Of a DNA stretch of 64,000 bases, positions 1-8,909 are shown in pieces. The stretch covers positions 8,184,001-8,248,000 of the forward strand of contig BSBM01000252.1 of NCBI GenBank assembly GCA_027924585.1. Direction: 5' to 3'. The notes under the pieces are model-generated. The model worked only from the letters and a program-made list of their open reading frames with translations. It did no database searches and was not told the DNA's origin. Source of the stretch: Larix kaempferi. Lineage: Eukaryota; Streptophyta; Pinopsida; Pinales; Pinaceae. A program made the position numbers and the translations under genes. How positions within the stretch are numbered: the stretch's first letter is position 1; every line of letters begins with the position of its first letter.

Positions 1-337
1 CATTTTCAGAGGGCTTGATTTTTATTTCCTTGTATGTGACTTGAACTTCCCTTTGATATTCACCTTCTAGCTTGAAGCAAAGATCTTTTGTAGAGGTGCA
101 TTTTCCTACACTTTTTTTGATAGGGCTTGAGAGTCCATCCATCAGAAACTTCAAAGCAATATTGTTGTCTTTCTCAGCTGCTGTCTTTGTCTTCTTGCTG
201 GGTTGGACAGGTGGGTTAACCATAGTTTCCCAAACACCAAATTTCTTCAAGTAATCTTGCATTTTACTTCTCCAACCAAAGTAATATGATATTTCCAAGA
301 TTGGAACTTCATGGTTGATTTCTGCTGGTCCTTACAT
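1..337 (-). pseudogene. Copia gag fragment, cut by window edge
   Basis: Read on the minus strand, this encodes part of a Ty1/copia Gag (UBN2/Retrotran_gag type). A run around KMQDYLKKFGVWE is followed by a Lys-rich linker and a helical segment containing ALKFLMDGLSSPIKK and CFKLEGEYQ. The opening ATG (310-312) and the rest lie in different frames, so a frameshift is present near 285. The ORF runs off the left edge. Its position just inside a tRNA-Met primer-binding site (388-399) is where gag should lie. Family assignment rests on motif and position. Confidence 0.6.
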
Positions 338-387
338 CTTGTGTCCACGGATCCCTTCAAGCTTGCTAGGCTTGTGATGAAGGCCTC

Positions 388-399
388 GCTCTGATACCA
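388..399 (-). other. Primer-binding site (initiator-Met tRNA)
   Basis: The minus strand reads TGGTATCAGAGC, the perfect complement of the 3' end of plant initiator-Met tRNA used by most plant Copia elements. It lies 2 nt inside the LTR edge at 402 and fixes the orientation: LTR to the right, coding region to the left, transcription leftward. Confidence 0.85.
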
Positions 400-1534
400 A
401 TTGTTGGACACAATGGTTCACTAAGAGGGGGGGTGAATTAGTGAGCTTGCACTTAATTCCAATTTTTTCAACTTCTTCTAACCCTAACATATATCATTTA
501 CAATTTCACTTTAACACTTTCATCAATCTCTAAACTATACTTCATTAATCATCAACTTGAAACATGTCATTCATCAAGTTAAACACATTATCATCAACAC
601 ATCACAAGAGACACAAGATAATGTTTGTAATCTTTTTATATTTCTTCAATCGGCTACAACCGTGGGGTTTTATAAGCTACAACTAAATCAAAAGCATCAA
701 CTCCTATTCCAAGACTCAGCTTGGTCTTTTTCTCAGATCCAACTAAGAAAAATAATACAAGGCCCAGGTTGTATTTACATACAAAAATCATTACATCTCA
801 TCAATTTTCATTTTTCAACACAATCATGTCACATATCATCATCAAGTTAATAACCTGCTGCCAATCACAATCACATCATCCTCATTATGTTCAACATATT
901 TCACAATCATGTCACATGTCTTCATCAATCCACTGCCCCAAAATATCAAGCTGTCACTGTCATGTCAAACAATCATGTCACAAATCAATCTTCAATCACA
1001 GTCATATCATTAACCTATCTGTCCACAAACATGTCATGATGTCCATAAACATTTGTCATCAATTGTCCACATTCATACTGTCCATGTCTTCAATCTACTG
1101 CCTCAGTTTAACCCAGAAATCAAAGAGATAAAAATAATTGTTTCTCTACTACTCCTGCTAATCTGCTGCTGCCACCGAACCTTTCTTCAGTCTTCTCCTG
1201 ACCCCCGGAAATCAGACCTCTCCTTCACACATCCAAAATCTTCCACTAAATCCACACTTCACATAAACATTTATCCTCTTTATTTATACCTTTCTTTTCC
1301 ATAACTTCTGGAGGCCGACATGTCAAGTTTATTTTATTTTATCATTTAATAATTCAATAATTATTTAACTTAGGTGGCCATCCTATAAACAAGGAGATGT
1401 GCAACCATTTGGTTATTATGCCACATCATTTGCTGACCTTCCAGAGTATTTTTATTTTTAACATTAATTAACTAAACCAAAAAGGATTTATTTAATATGT
1501 CCATCCTCCTTCCAGAATTCCCGCAATACCTTGT

Positions 1535-2165
1535 TCAAGATGCCTGCATGGGCTTCTTGAAGGCTCCACAAAATGCCCGAAGGGCCTTATTGAAATGCCT
1601 GCAAGGGCCTTATACACATGCCCTCAAATGCCCGCAAGGGGGATTTTAAATGCCCGTAGGGGCTTATAAAAAATGCCCGCATGAGCCCTTAGAAGGCTCC
1701 ATAATATGCTTGCAAGGAGCCTTTAAGAATGCCCGCAACACTCCATCGAAATTCCCGCAAGATGCCCACACAACCCTTTATACACATGCCCTCAAATGCC
1801 CGCAAGGGGGCTTTTAAAATGCCCGCAGGGGCTTATAAAAAATGCCCGCATGAGCCCTTAGAAGGATCCATAATATGCTTGCAAGGAGCCTTTAAGAATG
1901 CCCGCAACAATCCATCGAAATTCCCACAAGATGCCCACACAACCCTTGATTATGCCCGTAGGAGCCTTCAAATGCCCGCAACTGTCCTTCAAATGCCTGC
2001 AGGGGCCTTCAAATGCCCACAGGGGCCTTCAAATGCCCGCAACTGTCCTTCAAATGCCCGTAGGGGCCTTCAAATGCCCGCAGATGTCCTTCAAATGCTC
2101 GCAGGGGCCTTCAAATGCCCGCAGATGTCTCTCAAATGCCTGCAGGGGCCTTCCAAATGCCCTTG
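1535..2165. repeat. Minisatellite, ~20-bp monomers with a 168-bp higher-order repeat
   Basis: Monomers of the form CTTCAAATGCCCGCAGGGGC recur about every 20 bp, most regularly at 1960-2165, alternating GCAGGGGCC, GCAACTGTCC and GCAGATGTCC variants. A block beginning TATACACATG at 1611 recurs at 1779, giving a 168-bp higher-order period. The array is much richer in G+C than its surroundings. It lies within the LTR and has no coding logic in any frame. Confidence 0.85.
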
Positions 2166-2700
2166 TCAACCTTGTCATGCTTATTTGTCCTCCATATCAT
2201 CTTTTCCATGTCATTTATCTTGATTTGTTTGCCATATCAACTTGTCTTTGTCCTTTTCCATGTCATGCTTGCTTGTCATTTTGTCAAATCATAGTCCATG
2301 TCAACATGCTTGCTTGACTCTTGCCATGTCATGCCCTTAATATATGCCTTGTCATCAATGCTTGCTTCCTTGTCATGCATGTCCATGCTTTCCATATCCT
2401 CAAGCCATGTCATCCACCTTTGTCATCTTGTCCTTTGTCTTCCATATCAATTCTTTGTCATTTTTCCTTCTTCCATTTCCAAGTCATCCACTTCATGCTT
2501 GTCAAGTCATAGCTGGTTGTTCTTTGTCATTTGTCCTTTTCCCATTGCCAAGTCATCCACTTCATGCTTGTCAAGTCATAGCTGGTTGCTTGTCTTCAAC
2601 CTTATCAATCTTTCTTATCATGCTTGTCATGTTTTAAACATCATCATGTCTTCATTCATTTGCCATGTTCACTTCAACCTTTGTCATTAATGTGTTTGTC
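2160..2700. repeat. TTGTCATG-rich repeats with a 69-bp direct duplication
   Basis: The stretch is saturated with CATGTCAT and CTTGTCAT words. A segment starting CCAAGTCATCCACTTCATGC at 2479 is repeated at 2548 (69-bp period). A similar word-rich patch (ATCATGTCA) lies at 820-1110 in the same LTR. Confidence 0.6.
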
Positions 2701-2842
2701 ATCAATGACAACTTTGTTGTCAAATATATGAGTTGAAAACAAAATTGGGGCAAAGTTGAGGGTTGAGTTTACTTATTAAATGATTTTAACACTAAATCAA
2801 ACTCGATGTAATTTAATATTCATGTTTGGAATGTCATGTACA

Positions 2843-5800
2843 ACGAGGCAAAACAAGCAAATGTGGGATAAAGGGAAATGCCCAAGTGGTGGTTTTCACC
2901 CTAAGATCAATGCCTAGAAAGGGGGCGCTATGGAGTCTACAAACACATAAGATAATCATGCAAATAAACCCCTAAAGAGACATGAAAGCTACAGTCAAAT
3001 AAAACATTACTCAAACCCCCCACATGCAACAAAATCACAAAGAGAATAACTAAATGAGGATGACAAATGGATTTTTCAGAGTTTCTAAATCAAAGTCCCG
3101 AGGTACACACCTTGTCCAAGATGGCCAATGAAGTCCTCTCTGCTCCTTAACAGCTTGTGAGTAGATATTCGTGAAAGGGAAATTCCCACCTCCTTGCTTG
3201 GGCGCACTTGGTTATTGTTCAGTCCAAACCTTGCAATACAAAGACAACAATAGTGAGTGAAATCACCGAACTATACTAAACTTAGCATTACATAGTCCAA
3301 AGGCATGCCAAATAGTGAAGAGAAATGGCAGGAAATAAATGTCAAAGAGAAAATTGATTTTTGGTTAGCAAAAACCCCCTTCACAGTGAGAGCCAAGGCA
3401 CTGGGGTGAACTAGGATCTTCATTCCTACATGAAAAAAACTCACAATCTTGGCCAAGACAAGTAGAAATTGAAATCTAGCATATAGTAGAGGTAAATAAG
3501 AGAAAAAAATCATCCAACGCTTGTGGAAACAATGGAGTTTTGCACAAGAGAGTTTTGAATTTTAGCAACTGTTGAAAATGAGCCAAGAGTCCATACAATA
3601 GAGAGCTCACTCTTTTTTATAGAAAGAGAGTGAGAAAAATCCCTAAACATTGTGATAGATGGTTGAATTAAAGGATGGGAGAGAAAGATCAATGGTTGGG
3701 ATTTTTTTTCTCATTTACATTTTAAAAAACAGTTGAAAATGACTTTTCCTTGGAGGGGGGGGAATTACCTCCTTGAGCCCATGTACATTGATAGAATTTC
3801 TAAGTGGTAAGTGTGTTACAATGTTTGGGGCCACTAGGGGATACCCTTGGTGGTCCTTTCTATCTTTTACATCATTACAATCACCAAAGTATTCATCTTT
3901 ATAAGTGCACCCTTAAGGGAGAGAGTGCACCCCACCTAGATGTGCCATGTCAAATTTTGAGTAGACTCAGGTCAAAATGGTAGGAAGATGATCAAAATGT
4001 ATTTATGAGCCCAAAGCAAGACTACCCATGTCATTACTTCACTTTTTCGAAGTCTCGTTGCCATACATATTGAACCTTAGGAATTTTTTAAATTGGACCT
4101 TATGATAAAATTAATTAATGTGTCATTAATTGGATCCATGACTTCCCTTGCTCGGAATGCAAATATGATGCCACAGATGAGTTCCTTGACCTCAAAAACC
4201 ATAAGATGCACCAAACTTGTGCCCAAATCCAATATGAAATGTTTCTTTTAGAATCAACTCCAAATAATTAAATTATACTTAGGCTAAAATTCCAGACTTA
4301 GGAAAATAATTCTATTTTTAGCCAGTTAATCCACAAATGCCACAAATGCTATTTGGAGTGGTCCAATTGGCCTCCAAAAGTTGAGATATGATGAATGGTG
4401 TCTATGTGAATGTTTTTCATTATTGGCTGACCCCTTTGACCATGTCAAACTTGAGTTTGACCAAGTCAAAAAGTCAAACTTGGTCAAACTTTAATCAACA
4501 TGAAAAATGATAGGAGAACCATATATTAAGCCCATAGAGGAGTGCAAATACTAAATTATGTGAAATATTGATTAACTGCTAAGCATCAGGTCTTATCATA
4601 TAACTTGTGATCACCATGTGATTCATTGCATGACATGTCCACATAGCACGAAAAGATAACAAAACATAGAGTACAAGTAAATGAGTTATATAAATACTAT
4701 CCTCTAATCCACATCATCACACAGTATTGCAAAGATCAACCTTCGTCATTGGGTGGAGTGGATGGTTAGGTAGTCAATGGGCTAGTCAAGTGAAATGTTT
4801 GATCAATGGACAGCTTGAGTTACTCTTGGAGAAGAGGGGATACTAGGGGCCTCTGGACATTAGCTAGCTAGGAAAATACTAGGGAACATAGTGTCTCACA
4901 AATGGATAATTTACTTTCTTGATACTTTTTTTTCCCTTTAGACATTTCTTTGAAGCACTTTCTTTGTTTGCAATCCTTTTATTGGTTAATGAAGGAAAGG
5001 CATTGGCCTTGGATTTCCTTCTAGGCACTAGTTATGGCACAACCTTAGCTCCGCTACCATCCACCGTCCATAGGTGAGATGGAGTTTCCAGAGTAGTGCC
5101 TTTTTAGAGTAAGTAGGATTAACCTATTAATTCGAGGAGTACCTACCCTCCCAACCACTAACCAATTTCAAGGAAAGGAAGACTTGTTTCAAGACTCAGG
5201 GGAACACTTCTGGTGGTTAGGCCAACCTTCGCTCGCACTCAATCAATAGGGGTCTACATGTAGAATGATATCAACGGGGTCAGAAGGCTTCATCACACTC
5301 ATCAAAGCTGAGACACCAAGGGTATACAATGGGGCCATCGTGACTAAGAGGTCACAGAGGGGAAGGTCCTCAAGTCACTTAGCCATATACAAATCAAATG
5401 AGATTTGTATTATGCAAGGTGAATGGGTGGAATATGATGAGGTCAAAGTATGGATCCAAGGGTAAGGTAATGATCAAAGCAATATTGTAGAGATCTTCCA
5501 GAGAACAACATGTATATAACACACAAACTAACACTAAATGTAATGCTATGCAAATGTCCTACTCATTATATTTATCAAATAATCACAAGTCATAAGATAA
5601 ATCCTATTGCTAGATAGTATGCCAATACAACAAATAATAATCCATAAAATATCCTCTGGACACAACATTTGATACATAGATGCAAATGTAGGATACACCA
5701 TAGGCACATATGTGAAGCACTGTAAGTCAAGATCCAATCTCACTGTCCAATATAGCGAAATCCAATGTGTAAAAGGTTCCAACATGTATGGCAAGGGATC

Positions 5801-6149
5801 CCAAAAAGAAGCTCGGTAAATGACTTGGGGCCCTGTTCTGAGGCTCGACCCACAAAAATGATCTAGCTAAGGTCTCAAAATGGACTCAACCCATCTATCA
5901 CTTGTGATATACCTAAGAGGCTCACTGTAATGGCCTGCACAGAATTTGGTGTGCTTTGGAAAAAATGAGGAGAAATCCCCCCCTGCAGTATCTATGACAA
6001 CAAGACTCAAATTGTTTAGATTCCTAGTTTTTGTTACATAATGTTCTCTATCTTCTAGAGTTTCATAGGAACCTGTTGTCTCTTGTACACATTCGATAGC
6101 AAGGTCATTCCATTCATATGGTTGACAAAAAAGTTGAAATAAGGAGATC
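2843..6149. other. Unassigned intergenic/repeat DNA
   Basis: No coding region is supported. Short ORFs at 3271-3692 (minus) and 5265-5465 (plus) have no recognised motif. A patch at 4438-4500 repeats AAGTCAAACTTGGTCAAAC-like words. A pyrimidine-rich stretch near 3190-3250 resembles LTR-element texture, but no termini could be paired. Confidence 0.5.
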
Positions 6150-6612
6150 TTTCGATAACCAAGTCATCATGATAGGATGGGAAGATGAGAGATTGTTGAA
6201 GCTAAAAGGGGCATCTACAAGGGCATATAATTTTGCATAGCTTTGTCACCGTGGTGAAGGTGCATTGTCATCTAGTCTCTTATGGCATGCTAGATTAAGG
6301 AATATCAATTATGATAGTCTTTTTTTATTGAAGAAAAATGGTGTTTTTGGTTTTCTCACAATTCTAAGGAATTTGAAGCAATGTGATGCATGTATCCTTG
6401 GCAAATATAATAAGCAACATTTTCATTATCCCAATTCCAGAGTGAGTAGAAAATTAGAGTTAATACACTATGATTTTTGTGGCCCTATGTATGTTGCTTC
6501 TGCTAATGGTAATAAATATATCATGTCTTTTATTTATGATTACACCAAGATGTGTCGGGTTTATTTATTGAAGCTAGCCAAATTCCCAACAACATTGGCA
6601 ACGATTGGTTGA
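6150..6612 (+). pseudogene. Copia GAG-pre-integrase / integrase N-terminus remnant
   Basis: The translated frame has LLKLKG, then SSLLWHARLRNINYDSL and LKQCDACILGK, i.e. the His and CxxC parts of the copia GAG-pre-integrase and integrase zinc-binding region. It continues with KLELIHYDFCGPMYVASANG, where the Asp matches the first integrase catalytic Asp. The usual HARLGH is HARLRN. A TAG lies in frame at 6238. Similarity stops after YLLK near 6585, so the rest of integrase and RT are missing. Confidence 0.75.
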
Positions 6613-7081
6613 TCTAACCCCTTGGGTTTTGATAAAATTCTATCATTTAACATTTCCAAAGTGAAACATATCAAGTGAAAATGATAGAGTTGGTTTATAA
6701 GGTTATCCATTACATTTGTTCAAAAGTTAAACTTCATGAGATATCAGTTATCCTTAAATTAACAAGATTTCATAAAAGATTTGAGTTATTTTTGTCATAT
6801 ATACACACTTGTGATTGATTTGTTGAAAAATTCTAGTAGGATTTCGTGTTCGTAAAGATAAAGATTTGTTGATAATGAAGATAATTGGGGCATTGGTATT
6901 GACTCCACCCTCAATTATTTTCACTAATGTTAGTGGTGTAGCTATTGTAGTAATTTTAAATCAAGATGATGAAATTTTGGCATATCAAAATAGAAAAATA
7001 AATAAAATAGAAGAAAAATAACCCATTTTTTAAAGCTTAAACAAATCACCAACACAATCAAAACTTGGAATTGTAACTTCA
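6613..7081. other. Unassigned A/T-rich spacer
   Basis: No ORF or repeat terminus recognised between the Copia scrap and the tandem-repeat block. Confidence 0.4.
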
Positions 7082-7180
7082 AAATGATCAATTTAATGTA
7101 ATGATCGATTATAGTTATTTTAATTCTTTCCCTTCAAAAGGTAAACTTGCATCCAGAAAATATAAATGTACGTTCGTTGC

Positions 7181-7385
7181 TCTTTTTTTTTCTTGGAATA
7201 TAATTCCTGGGGAAACTATCGGGCACTTCTCCTCATTTCAAGGATGGTACCTAGTGTAAAGTTGGCGGTGCCTAAGTTCCAAGCACCTCGCCAAGGGAAT
7301 TGAAGAGAGTCAAACCCATGACCTCCCCTACATCGGGGGAGAGATCACATGTCGGACTTATGACCATTTGACCTAACCCTTAAAG
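7181..7385 (-). mobile_element. tRNA-derived SINE
   Basis: On the minus strand a tRNA-like head starts near 7383. TAGGTCAAATGG resembles an RNA polymerase III A box, and GGGTTTGACTC, about 47 nt later, resembles a B box, with the short hairpin CTCCCCCGATGTAGGGGAG between them. A unique body follows and ends in an A-rich tail (T-run at 7183-7191 on the plus strand). Length about 200 bp fits plant SINEs. Both boxes deviate slightly from consensus, and I could not define an exact TSD. Confidence 0.6.
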
Positions 7386-7478
7386 CTATTTGTTTCTATT
7401 ATTATAAACCAAAAATGATCAATTTAATGTAATCGTCCATTACAAATCTGTCCCTTAAAAAAATAAACTTACATCTAG

Positions 7479-7497
7479 AAAATATAAAAGAACATTC
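7479..7497. repeat. LINE target-site duplication, left copy
   Basis: The 19 bp AAAATATAAAAGAACATTC here are identical to 8891-8909 on the other side of the LINE. Confidence 0.9.
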
Positions 7498-7498
7498 G

Positions 7499-7897
7499 GG
7501 GGCGGCAGGCGCGGGGGGGATCATCTATGATCCCGGAGGAAATAAACTAGTGGATTTCTCTTGGGGTCTTGGAATTGGCACCAACAACCAAGCTGAATGG
7601 CTCGCATTGTTCTACTCCCTAGAACTAGCAGTCACCTTCAACATGAATCGTCTTCAAGTTTTTGGGGACTCCAAGCATGTTATACAGTCAATGAACAATG
7701 GCGCCCCCTTAAAGACTGACAAAAATCGGAGAATACAGAAAAGAATAAAACGCCTCACCCTCCCAAAAGACACACTCTACTTCCATGTGCTAAGGGATCT
7801 CAATGGTACTGCCGACACTCTCGCCAACAAAGGAGTCAAGTTAGATATGGGGCATGCAATTCTAAACAATGTTTCATCTTATCATTTTATCCCCTAA
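7499..7897 (+). pseudogene. LINE RNase H domain (N-terminally truncated)
   Basis: The open frame runs from the insertion edge and contains GAGGIIYDPGG, NNQAEWLAL (catalytic Glu), VFGDSKHVI (catalytic Asp) and LNGTADTLANKG (C-terminal Asp). This matches the plant LINE/RVT_3-type RNase H. The segment before GAGG that carries the first catalytic Asp is missing because of the 5' truncation, so the product would be inactive. The frame ends TAA at 7895-7897, overlapping the ATG of the next ORF. No promoter is present in the truncated copy. Confidence 0.85.
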
Positions 7898-8622
7898 TGA
7901 ACATTTGGTTTAGTCCTTCTACACCTTGGCATTGTCATAGGCACGATGGCCCTTGGTTTATCCCCCCTCAACCTTGGAATTGTTATAGTCTTGTTAGATT
8001 ATGGTATAAACACTCTCCACCAAGCTCCCATGGCGTTCCTTGCCTTGGACTCCACCCTCTCCACCGCCATCACATGGCCCGAGACTCACAGCTACCTCCA
8101 CGTACCCCAGACCACGTGCCGGGTACTATTCTCATGCCCGTGCATTTAACAACTCAGGAGACGGTGGTTGTTTTCATTTGCATGATGGCCATTCTTCCTC
8201 TCGACGCTCCCGGCTCTGCTCTGCATCCCTTTCTTCAGAATTTCGCAGAGCTGTTTGCAGGAAATCTCCCGGCTGACCACGAGATGGATGGTGTCAGGCA
8301 GGCGATTGTCACCTTGAGCCGTCTCACCTCCGACATCAAGGTCTATCTGTCCAGAACCTACTCTGCAGTTTGTAATACTGATAACAAAATTAATGATCTC
8401 GTGGAGGAGGACAAATATATTCACTCCAGGCTCACCAGCTTGGAATCACGAATGGAGGGCATTGACAGAAACGTAATTGAACTCATGGGGAAGATTGACA
8501 GTGTGAAAAACGACCTCTCTGTTCTCGTTTGCAAAACGCAGTTCAGCTATGCACAGGAGGCTCCAATGGCGAATCTGGAAATGGCAGAGGCGACCTCAGT
8601 CAATCAACAGAACTATGGATAA
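7897..8622 (+). CDS. LINE ORF downstream of RNase H, coiled-coil protein
   Basis: The 241-codon ORF starts at an ATG overlapping the RNase H stop (TAATG). The first ~95 residues are Pro/His/Trp-rich with no recognised domain. From about residue 110 the chain is strongly helical, with heptad-like leucines (LTSDIKVYLSR, IHSRLTSLESRMEGI, VIELMGKIDSVKNDL) predicting a coiled coil. No zinc knuckle or nuclease motif is visible. A comparable ORF lies in the same place in the second LINE (60642-61511). It may be a genuine third LINE ORF or a transduced flank; function unknown. Confidence 0.5.
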   Translation: MNIWFSPSTPWHCHRHDGPWFIPPQPWNCYSLVRLWYKHSPPSSHGVPCLGLHPLHRHHMARDSQLPPRTPDHVPGTILMPVHLTTQETVVVFICMMAILPLDAPGSALHPFLQNFAELFAGNLPADHEMDGVRQAIVTLSRLTSDIKVYLSRTYSAVCNTDNKINDLVEEDKYIHSRLTSLESRMEGIDRNVIELMGKIDSVKNDLSVLVCKTQFSYAQEAPMANLEMAEATSVNQQNYG

Positions 8623-8890
8623 TGGCATTTACCTGATGCAGGTTCCACCCAGCTGTTTATTTTGAATGTTTTTTTGCCTTAAATTATGTAACCAGTTTGT
8701 GAGGGTTTACCCCACTAGTAACTGTAGTCTTCTTATGAATTTTGACAGTAAAAGCTTTCAGAGGACAGACTTCAAAAACCTCTGCAACTTTCCTTTGTTA
8801 GATACAGAATATGAAATTTTGCCAATGTATTGAATGGCTGTGCACAGCCTTTGTTAATATAAACTTCTTCCCTGTTTCTGTTTAAAAAAA

Positions 8891-8909
8891 AAAATATAAA
8901 AGAACATTC
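8891..8909. repeat. LINE target-site duplication, right copy
   Basis: Identical to 7479-7497 (19/19). Confidence 0.9.

Larger units (their letters stand above)
402..2842 (-). mobile_element. 5' LTR of minus-strand Copia element
   Basis: The LTR edge at 402 starts TGTTGGACAC next to the PBS. The far end is not certain. A plausible terminus is the CA near 2842, because the repeat texture (CATGTCA-rich and minisatellite DNA) stops there. At about 2.4 kb it would be a long LTR, much of it tandem repeat. The partner LTR is outside the window, so neither LTR identity nor a TSD can be tested. ORFs called in this stretch are repeat-generated Met/Pro/Cys-rich translations, not genes. Confidence 0.55.
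7498..8890 (+). mobile_element. 5'-truncated L1-type LINE with perfect TSD
   Basis: The insertion spans 1393 bp, starts abruptly inside an RNase H domain and ends in an A-tract (8884-8890). It is bracketed by an exact 19-bp TSD (7479-7497 and 8891-8909). 5' truncation, a poly(A) end and a long variable TSD are typical of target-primed reverse transcription. The perfect TSD and open reading frames suggest a fairly recent insertion. The 3' UTR (8623-8883) has no recognised feature. Confidence 0.9.

Noticed and set aside
1729-2317. Overlapping ORFs of 139-164 codons
   Set aside because: They are translations of the 20-bp minisatellite in different frames, with no independent coding evidence.
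5265-5794. Small ORFs on both strands
   Set aside because: No recognisable domain, no conservation evidence and random-length open frames.
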